Shown here: piece by piece, positions 43,901-51,600 of the stretch
Layout of the letters: the number at the start of each line of letters is the position of its first letter
Position numbering within the stretch: the stretch's first letter is position 1
Assembly: GCA_905178155.1 (NCBI GenBank)
Contig: CAJINV010000014.1
Location: 1,567,984-1,631,983, forward strand
DNA length: 64,000 nt
Direction: 5' to 3'
From: Amoebophrya sp. A120
Lineage: Eukaryota > Sar > Dinophyceae > Syndiniales > Amoebophryaceae
Program-made: the position numbers and the translations under genes
Notes under the pieces: generated by a model
Database searches by the model: none
Told to the model about the DNA's origin: nothing
The model's input: the letters and a program-made list of their open reading frames with translations, nothing else

Positions 43901-44450
43901 TGCGCATTCAGATTTAAGATTGAGACTGAGATAGATCGAGATTTGATATGAAAGTGCGAAAATTTGAACTCTTGAACAAATTGAATTATTCAATTTGAAC
44001 TATTGAACAAATTGAATTATTCAATTTGAATTATTCACGAAATTGAATTATTCAATTTGAATTATTCACGAAATTGAATTATTCAATTTGAATTGTCGAA
44101 TGAATTGAATTATTCGCAAGTCTTGCGATAAAATTGTAGATATGACTATCAATGATCTACGTCACGTCTAAGAATTGTCCATCATTTGATCTTTTTATCA
44201 GCTGAAGAACCAGCTGGACCGACTTCGAAGCAAGGCCCTAGCGTCCGACTACGAAGACTCGCCATTTCTCTCCGGCCGCGGCGCAGGACCCCCTGGCGGG
44301 ACCAACACGGGTGGAGCTTCGTCCCTCGGGGTCGGGCTCGGGGTTGGTGGAGGACTGCATGACAACATGGGCGCAGCGAATGGCACCGCTGGTGGAGGAA
44401 TGGCAGGTGGCGCAGCTCAGCCGTCGCACATGGAGACGTTCGGCTGCTGA
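34999..44450 (+). CDS. Long Pro/Gln/Gly-rich protein with charged C-terminal coiled coil
   Basis: Family not recognised; the tail is reminiscent only in composition of centrosomal coiled-coil proteins. The start is uncertain. ATG 34999 (MSKPTKNASKKTTAAAPKK) would need an unresolved intron, while ATG 35232 (MNNIDIHRLSLFQE) is directly in frame. From 35232, removal of each intron gives one frame. VSATWLRK-IQTEFPTS is followed by a long disordered part (YQQQGAPLRY, QPAQYLQQPPGYG, PGGGGAASGAAG). A helical part follows (FFDPEEEERLRRKRMDQAR, QQVEEKRRQREEEERLKMEE, RIQREQEEMRHRYEQE). Another Asn/Gln-rich part, a second helix (RQRQADKVRRRIRRKRELEE, LKNQLDRLRSKALASDYED) and a Gly-rich end HMETFGC then stop. 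39969-40247 joins what otherwise look like two genes. If that intron is wrong, the first gene would end at 39978. Confidence 0.65.
35368..35614 (+). mobile_element. Family-G introner (247 bp)
   Basis: Exact TSD CAAGA (35363-35367, 35615-35619). Left TATGGAGGGATTCTCAAACG then TTACGC; right AACGTTTGGGAACCCCATA. An internal palindrome GCACTTCGCATAACAA / TTGTTATGCGAAGTGC lies at 35457-35523. It joins TWLRK to IQTEF. Confidence 0.9.
36011..36272 (+). mobile_element. Family-B introner (262 bp), non-canonical
   Basis: Exact TSD GCTGC (36006-36010, 36273-36277). Left TATCAAATGTAAAAATGTCT, right AGACATTTTTACAATCCATA, continuing through CTGGGTCTGGAAGA / CTTCCAGACCCAG. Removal gives GGRAAAPGKQQG. Confidence 0.95.
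36646..36834 (+). mobile_element. Introner (189 bp), AAAAAGTG subfamily
   Basis: Left TATCAACCAGAAATAAAGTG, right CACTTTTTTCTGGGATA. Flanks CTATG/CTTTC are imperfect. Joining gives NNQNYFLANNPLYQ in frame. Confidence 0.75.
37379..37623 (+). mobile_element. Introner (245 bp), AAAAAGTG subfamily
   Basis: Left TATCCCAAGCAAAAAGTGTT, right GCACTTTTTTCTTCGCATA. TSD ACCAA/ACCAG. Removal gives PNPYQQPGGPAPP. Confidence 0.85.
37712..37946 (+). mobile_element. Introner (235 bp), GT-AG
   Basis: Left TATGCACTGCCAAAGAATTA, right ACTTTTACAGTGGATA. The intron 37708-37947 is GT-AG and joins PTGAGA to PGGQQEQYHQ. Confidence 0.8.
38554..38861 (+). mobile_element. Family-E introner (308 bp)
   Basis: Left TATGGAGCTGTCAGGTTTG then AAATCGTCAAAGTTGA; right TCAACTTCGTCGATTTCAAC then TCTGACACATCCATA. 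TSD GATCA/GATGA. Removal gives TNNRMNSTKLFF. Confidence 0.9.
38917..39218 (+). mobile_element. Family-E introner (302 bp)
   Basis: Exact TSD GCCGA (38912-38916, 39219-39223). Left TATGAAAGCCTCAGAATGG then AAATCCTCAAAGTGGAAA; right TTTCCACTTTGAGGATTTCC. Removal gives ERLRRKRMDQ. Confidence 0.95.
39288..39576 (+). mobile_element. Family-E introner (289 bp), GT-AG
   Basis: Left TATGGGAGTGTCAGAATCG, right CGAACCTGGGAGATCCATA. The intron 39287-39577 is GT-AG and joins RRQRE to EEERLKM. Confidence 0.9.
39616..39900 (+). mobile_element. Family-B introner (285 bp)
   Basis: Left TATCAAGTGCAAATATGTCT, right AGACATATTTGCAATGCATA. TSD CGGAG/AGGAG. Removal gives EEENRREDERIQ. The interior resembles the copies at 36.0 and 59.3 kb. 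Confidence 0.95.
39969..40247 (+). other. Ordinary GT-AG intron, no TIR
   Basis: Donor TCGG|GTACTTCT and acceptor TCTCCACAG restore the frame (EQEVG-PGRGSSS) and avoid the stop at 39976-39978. No inverted ends. Function as an intron is inferred from frame and splice consensus only. Confidence 0.5.
40420..40548 (+). mobile_element. Family-C introner (129 bp)
   Basis: Left TATGATCCACAAAAAAAGAC and CCCCATCCA; right TGGATGGAGGTGGGTGC then TTTTCCAGGTGGATA. No clear TSD. Joining gives SVQGFGGIVPQ in frame. Confidence 0.75.
40843..41229 (+). mobile_element. Introner (387 bp)
   Basis: Exact TSD CTTCG (40838-40842, 41230-41234). Left TATCAGGATGAAAAGTGTCC, right GGGGCAGTTTTCTTTTTGATA. Removal gives IENTSMQQQTHL. 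Confidence 0.85.
41364..41574 (+). mobile_element. Introner (about 211 bp)
   Basis: Left CATCACAGGAAAAACTTG with GCGTTAACGG, right CGCTTAACGTGAGC then TTTTTCCTATGATA. TSD AAGGA/AAGGG. Removal gives RRIRRKRELEELEK in frame. Confidence 0.7.
41612..41742 (+). mobile_element. Family-C introner (131 bp)
   Basis: Left TATCCAGGAACAAAAACCGA, right GGGGATGAGTTTTTTTCTGA then GAATA. TSD AAATT/AAATG. Removal gives KQGEMNPTPEYLQ. Confidence 0.85.
42060..42720 (+). repeat. Degenerate repeats around CCAGCTGGAAATC
   Basis: About ten diverged copies of a roughly 60-bp unit with TTTCTAGCTGGAAATCCAGC and GACGCCGTCTCAGTGC. A short inverted repeat around the GGCTTCCGTCTACGGCATAT type follows at 42710-42810. Confidence 0.8.
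42900..43900 (+). repeat. C-tract satellite block
   Basis: About seven copies of a unit containing GCGGGGGGCCCTCGCCCCCC, then CCCCGCCCTTTCGATATGAT, then CTGCGCCCCAATCTGT and AAGATGAAGACTTACAT. G/C homopolymer runs are extreme. ORFs through it are artefacts. Confidence 0.9.
43960..44110 (+). repeat. AT-rich tandem palindromes (AATTGAATTATTCAATTT)
   Basis: Repeated AAATTGAATTATTCAATTTG units, each nearly self-complementary, sit directly 5' of the intron acceptor region. Confidence 0.9.
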
Positions 44451-45682
44451 TAGATGAGTACAACCTATCTAGAGTTGCGCGGCCGTCACAACTTCTTTCT
44501 TCATCGTTGCAGAAGTAGAAGATGAGAAGTTCTTTCGGTTCTTTCTCCTTATTGAAATTGATGAACTCCTGGTACACGTACAACATCAAGAACTCCCTCT
44601 CGTTCTTGCCCTTGCGCTTTGAGATCATACTTGACACGCTTGACATTGCTACATTTCCTCATGTTCATGATCAGGTTCATGATGTTGATGGTCACTGACC
44701 ACAGGAGAACGTGAGTTCTTCTATCTTGGTCTTGTCATTCTTGAACAATGCCTTCTTAAGCTATAAAGATTTTAAGTACTAGAACTATAATAATGAAGAA
44801 ACGAACGAGCATCTGGAGGATGATGCTCAACAACTGACATTATGATACATCAAGTAGCGCAGCAGCCGCTTATAGTTACTCGCTTGCAGCGTTCTTGCAA
44901 GTAGATGAACCTCCGATTTGCACTACTAGAAGAGGATCGTGGTGAAAGAAGCCCAAACCTTGGAAACGCACCTCTTTATGACCCGTGTCAGTACACTTCT
45001 TGCGTCTTTATTTGACATTGACTAAGGTCGACGAGTCGACACGGATGATACACCTACTGCCGTGCAGCTGTTCCCCGCCTAGAAGTAGTTATGGGCCACC
45101 GCCGCGATCTTCTCGTGCAAGAAATTTCAATTTCATTCTACGTGTCGCGTCTACTCTGGTGCGCTATTGTTTCTCTTTCTCTTTTATGCTCTGCAGCATC
45201 TGCTTCTGCTCACCAGTCATGATCTGTGGAACTCAACAATTTTTTCATCCTCTTGATGGTTCACGAGGAAATCGAAATTTGTTTGTTGTCGTTTCCCTGT
45301 TGTCAGTTCTCCTTTGCTCCGCGTTGGTCCGGGGTATAAGTACTCACAGCGAAGAACGAGATCCGCGCGATGGTGTAATATGATGCCCCGCCCTCGGTAT
45401 CAGTACATTTACGCTCTTCTCTTTCAACACAGGGGGAGTTTGTCTTAAGAACATGACTTGCCTTCATCGAGAAAATGGAAGCAAGGTCTTTCTCTTTTTG
45501 ATTTTTTGCCCGCCCCGACAATGATTGTTCGCAAGTGCAAACTAGAAGACTGAATTCTCCCAACTAAGAAGTAAGTTCTTGATTGGTCATCGTGGTGGTG
45601 GTCCCCCCTCCTATTTTCTCCAGCTTGACATCAGCTGCTTTATTTTTCAGAGCAGCATACCACAGTCAAAAAACATCAGACC
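44451..45682 (+). other. Intergenic, no supported gene
   Basis: An ORF at 44985-45383 has hydrophobic stretches but no supporting splice or family evidence. Nothing else recognised. Confidence 0.4.
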
Positions 45683-48600
45683 ATGCGCAACAAAGGTCGT
45701 CCTCTGCCTGCCGAAGATCTGAACTTCATTCGTGGATCTTCAGGTTCCTCTGCGAAAAACGACAATTACCTGCAAAACGGGCAAAAGTCCTACAAAGACC
45801 GCGCGACTTATGGACAGAGAAATAAAGACGACTCGATTCTGTACACGGTGAAAACCGTCGTTGCCCCCTTCCCGGTTTCGACCTCAGAAACGCAGTGGGG
45901 CGCGCGTTCCGCCCGTCCGCTGTTGCCAAAAAAGAAGATCGTCTCCAATGCGAATCGCGGCGACAGCTACAATGAGAACGACGAGGAGCAGCACAGTCAT
46001 TCTCATTCCCTCGAGGAACCTGGCTCGTCGGTGGAAGGTCTTCATCCTGGGTTGGCTCAATCCAACTCACGGACTGGGAGTGGAGATGGAGTCATGTTAC
46101 TATCAAATGCAAATTATATGTCTGGCTGTGGAAGACGAAGATGGACCACTCACTAGTACTCGTAGTACGTGTGTCCACTTTCATGCATCTTTTGCGATCC
46201 ACACACCTGGACTACGCATTTGCAATGCATAGATATCCGGAATGGACAGGATCGTCAATGGAGGGAGCAACGCGACCTCTGCGCGCCCGATCGCCACCAC
46301 AGGTGCAACTGGAGCCGCGCCAGTGCACCACATGCCAAAAATTCGAACGGCGGAGGCGGAATACTACGCGTACCTGAAGTCCCTCCCACCGGAGGAACAC
46401 GTTATCAAATGCAAGTACTTCTGGGTCTGGAACTGGAACTGGATAACTTTTACTGCTGGCTGCACGCGATTTGTCATGTTGAGCGGTGCGCGACGAGGAC
46501 GACGAAGCGGCTTTGTTCTGTATGGCATGAGCGCATCACAAGTTTTTCGAGCCGACTTCCTGTTTCGCGTTTAACAGAAGCATCACAAATACTTAACTGG
46601 CTTTTAGCAGCTCAAGAAACCTGGTTACTCCCGTAATATACAACATGACGGCAAGATGATTCGTATTGCCAATGCAGATCTTGCCGTCATGTATATTTCG
46701 CATCAGAAATTATCCAGCGGACCCAGGTATATATGCAACGCATACACGTTTTGCCCGACCAACTCCCGCTAGTTTCCCACTATCCACAGAAAAAAACCCA
46801 TCCACATCAAATTTGTCATGCGAAACACGTATCACGTCATGTGTTTGTCATGCAAAAAATGGATGGGGATGGGTTTTTTCTGTGGATGCCCACGCTGCGA
46901 GCACGACGCATCACCAGCTGCCGATGTCGTCGAATGTTGCCGTTTATGCATTGCTAAAGTATCGTGCCAGTATTGATAAATTCTGATTGCATCACGAAAA
47001 TAGATTCCGTGTTGACCGATGAATTATATTTTGTCCTGCATGGCTGCATGTAAATACTAGTTTACGAGTGCGATATTACTCTACTTGCAGTGGATACCAT
47101 TTTGACGATGGATCCTGCTCCAGCAGTTGCAGCTGGTGACTTTCCCACCGCAGTAGAAGTAGCTTCGAAGCAGGCGCTCTCGCTCATCAAGGAAAATAAC
47201 GGACGGGGGCACCACCAGTTTATTTCCGTACGATGCATCTTCTTGTGTTTGCGTTTGCTACAACTTTGTGCTTCTTTCATCTCTTGGCGACTCTCCAAGT
47301 CAGCAAGGTATGCGCACGTGGTCCAGCTGTGCGTGTTGATTGTACAACCCTACCACGGCATTGCACAGAACAAATACAGAAACGGATAAAGATGGAAATA
47401 ACCAGGCATGAAACTCAACCTTCAGAAGTTGTCAAATGACCACGCAGTGTGGTACTACATCTAAAAGTATCTCAATCTCACTCTACAAAGTTAAAGTAGC
47501 TCCTTGGGATAATAAAATATTGCTACTAAAAATAGGAACACGACCCTGACCCTGAGTTTCTTTCTTCGCCGCCGCAGCGGGCTTCGCAAGGCGGCGTACG
47601 AATCGCAAAAAACGTCTGGCTCATCATCATCTGGGGGAGTGCTCAAGTTTGTCACGCTCGGCTATCAAGATAGCTGTCAAGTCGGTCCGTCACGCACGTT
47701 GCCTAAAAGGCCGTACTTTCCGTCATGCAGCAGCGCAGCTTCAAGCTTCACTTGCAAAAGAAAAAATATTTATAAGTACCCAGCAGCAACTCAAAGTTGA
47801 AATGATGTTTGGCCTTCGCCTTGGCCATCATCAATGATTCTTATTTGGGCGTCCTCGTGTTGATTTATTTTTTCCAACCAGCTCCATCACGTTCACGTCT
47901 CCAGACCTGCCAGACATATTTGCAAAAATGCATACAAGATGATGAACAACAACAAAAACTCCGGCACCACTGGCGGTTCCTGGGCGGATTATAGCCCGAC
48001 AGATAGCCATATCAAATTAGCAAACATTCCTGGACGTCTGGAAACTTGTGTTTCTGATGGTTTTTCTCCCGCGCATGATCGCAGAGAAGGAGCCACTCCT
48101 ATTGCGGCATATTAAGAGTAGCATGCTCAAAACTTACTCAGGTGGCAGCTTATTTGTTCGGATTCATTTGTAAAAAAGACGCATCATAAGGTTGCAGTAA
48201 TATCATAGCATGACGAAAAACAAAAAGCTAGCGCTAGCAACTTGTTGCAACATTCACGCATCACAGATCTTCCTGTCCTTGACATTCTGCATGACAAATC
48301 CAGACCCAGATCTTCGGTATTATTTGCAATGCATAAGCCAAGAAGAATACGAAGAAGAGGAGGAGCAGTACTACCAGGCACCGGAATATGCAAGAAGAAA
48401 TAAAGAAAAACAACTCTGTAAAAGTGTATGCGAAACTTTTTGCTCCTGCAGGACCAGGAGACGATGCAAAACAGTTGCGGAAACAGTCACAGAGTGGTCG
48501 CCAACCTCTTCATGCTTGTTCAACACATGTTGCATCTTCACGGGCTAGCTAGTAAAACATCACGACCACAGCACGTGTTTTCACTTACTACCTGCGCATG

Positions 48601-51600
48601 ATGGAATAAAGTGTTTGCTATGAACACGATCAGGCAAGCGAAACAGATACAGTTTTTCTTTCTTCTCCTGGATGCAGAACTGACTTTTCTCCCGCGTGAA
48701 GTGCACCATCCCAAGGTCGCCATTGCGAAATCCACGGCCGCCGTACCCCCCGGGGGGGGCCGACTTTCGGAGGGCCCCGGCCGGGTGGACGCCTTCGCGC
48801 GGCGCCCCGCCTCGCGCTGCCCCCTTGGGGGGGTCTTCGACACCCCTTCGGGAAGTCTCCGGCACTTCGGGGGGCGGCCTTCGATACCCCTTGGATGGGT
48901 GGGGCCTCGGGCATCGCGAACTTGCAGGGCGTTTCCGCTTCCATTCCGCCCGGCCCCGCGGCGGGCCTTCGGGGCGCCTGGGGGGGGCGGGCGCCTTCGC
49001 GCGGCGCCCCTTCGAGTGGTACCTGCGGGCGCCTTCATGCGGCGCCCCCCCTCGCGCACGCTCCCCCTCGCGGGGTGGTCTGTAGGACCCCTCGGCGGGG
49101 GCCTCGGGCATTGCAAGCCCTCAACAGGTTTCTGCCGCCAATCCTTCGGGTGGGCAACCTTCGGGGGGCCTCGCGCGGACACCTTCAGGCGGCGCCCCAT
49201 CTCGCGTTACTCCCTCGAGGGGGTCTGCGATACCCCTTGGGGGGGGGCCTCGGGCGTCGCGAATCAACGTGAAGCAGGTTGCTGCCTTTACAGCCCCTTC
49301 AGAGGGCCCAACCTTCGGGAGCATTTGGTCGCCAGCATTTACCGTGGGCCTGTCTTGAATGGTGTTGATTCATTCCTATGGCGGCTCCCTGTCCATCAAG
49401 ATAGGGTCGGCCAAACGGCCGACCCCCATCTTGTAAACATCACGACACGTGTTTTCTAGTACTGCGCATGATGGAATAAACAACAGGCAAGCGAAACAGA
49501 TACAGTTTTTCTTTCTTCTGGATGCAGAACTGACCTTTCTCCCGCGTGAAGTGCACCATCCCAAGGTTGTTGTGGCGACCAACGGAGCTCCTGCGGGGGA
49601 GATGCACCTGCACCAGCAGCTGCAGCCGGTATCCAGGAAAAAACACCCATCCCAATCCATTTTTTGCATGACAAACGCGGGACTCTATGCATGTTTTGCA
49701 TCACAAATTGGATGGATATGGGTGTTTTTTCCTGGATAGCCGGGCATGATGATGTACGGCAGTGGTGGTCAAGTATCCAACTGTGGAAAAACTATGTGGT
49801 CCCCAAACTATCCGATATTAGTCAGGATGAGAGAGAGAGTTGTTCCGCATGACAAACACAAAGAAAGGTAGACTTGCATGACATCAAGTTGTTGTGGTCA
49901 CTTTCCTTGCAATAGGGTACTAGTTCCCTGCAGCTGCTTCAATTCCTTTAAAAGCAGGACACCTGTGGGGTCGTGGGGAAGTTACTTATTTTTGCACAGG
50001 ATATAATCAAGACGGTCGCGACCTTCCTTCTGCGTCGCAACAGCACGGTGCAACTACATTCGGAGCAGGTGGCCACCAGGGCGCGGGTGGAAATATATCC
50101 TGAGTAAAAACATCACCAAGTTGCAGAATTATCCAAAAGATCAAGATCTGCAGCGAGTCACGCATGACGAATGTTTGTCAGCAGTGTTTATCTTCGTAAT
50201 GGAAAGGCTAGCAAGTTTATGTTGTCCAACACTAACAGCTGTGGTGGATCTTCACAAAGTAGCCAACTCCTTATCCACACCCTGTCTACGGCGTTACAAA
50301 TACCAGCACACTACTTTTAGAAAATCCACTCATGGGCGGGAAGATGCGCATTTACGTGTAGTTGTAGTTCTTGTAGAGGCAATAATTTGCTGGGAAGGTC
50401 CGGTGTAGTTGTGGACCTGGACGTTTTTACGAAGGATAAGATAACTCCATTCCCAACCTCGCAAGTGCGGACCGTGGAGGACACGAGGCGACGCAGATGA
50501 AGGATGTTATGCATTACAAATATGTCTGGCTTTGGGACTGGAAGTGGAACTACATGATGAATGCAGATGTTTATTGTCGTGTTGCACATTTTTCATGGTC
50601 CATGCCAATGGCAATGTAATGGATGTCGGGGACGATGCATCATGTCCTCCTAGCATCACACGTAGTATTATTACATTTCCGAGAGTAGTTCTTTTCATTT
50701 TCTGCATAAAAACGAACTGTCTCTAAAGGTGGCGAAAATACTAGCGCAGCCCCCTGGCTTTGCCTTTCATGTATGACAGATTTTTGTGTGCTGACCGACG
50801 TATGAGGGCATCGCAAGAAGTGAGTTTGCATCCACTGTGCAGCTGCAGGCCCAGACACATTTGCAACGCATAAATGTGGTATTTTTTTTGCACAAATCTA
50901 CTTCCGTATGCGTACAACCACCTACAAAAAAAAAAAACAGTACAGTATGACTATCCTCCCTACTGATACTGGTTCTGGTGGTGGTGCGGTTGCACAACCT
51001 CCACCTCTTGCCATTCATTTATTTTCATTTTGCTTTAAGTTTGTGTACAACATGAACATGTTGATCATGATCGTCTGTCAGAAAACTTCTACACATTGTC
51101 GTTCCCACAACAGGTCCGCATGCCCTCTATGACGAAAGCAATGGACGGCTTGGTTTCAGCAATCATGATGCAGCCAACAACAGCTGCCGCTGCGCCGGCT
51201 TATCCATTGCAAGATATTCTGCTTGGGGTTGGGTCTGGAGGATTGCCGGATTTGCCACACAGCAGTGGTTTATTTGGGTCTTGCAAATGGTCTGGAACAT
51301 AAAATGCACGGGAAGTAGGCACTGACTTACAGGCTTAACGCAGACTGCGCGATGCCTACTGTCCCGCATAACGAGTAGAGGTACGCTCACGCAGCACAAA
51401 TTTTTGTGGCTGGCTCTCCGGAGGGAGTTAATCTTCCTTAGTTTCTTGTACGAGCATGACATTTATTTTCATATACCTCCTCCAGACCCAGAGCCCATTG
51501 TTTGCAGTCCATACGGCTTTATCTGCGCCAATCACTTCTACACCGAAGACCGCTCTGACAACGGCTTCCTCGACCTCTTTGCTGCCAGAAGAAGGTGGCG

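Larger units (their letters stand above)
41796..44201 (+). other. 2.4-kb repeat-filled intron
   Basis: GT donor at 41796 (ATAAC|GTACTAG) and acceptor TTTTTATCAG at 44201 keep both the frame and the coiled-coil heptads. An AGCTGA duplication (41773-41778, 44200-44205) allows an alternative TSD-type junction that is also in frame. No TIR is visible at the ends. The interior is three repeat blocks. Confidence 0.6.

Noticed and set aside
48538-49459. Long ORFs in both strands across the GC-rich segment
   Set aside because: Repetitive GGCGCC/CTTCG-rich sequence inside an intron, bracketed by direct repeats. No protein features.
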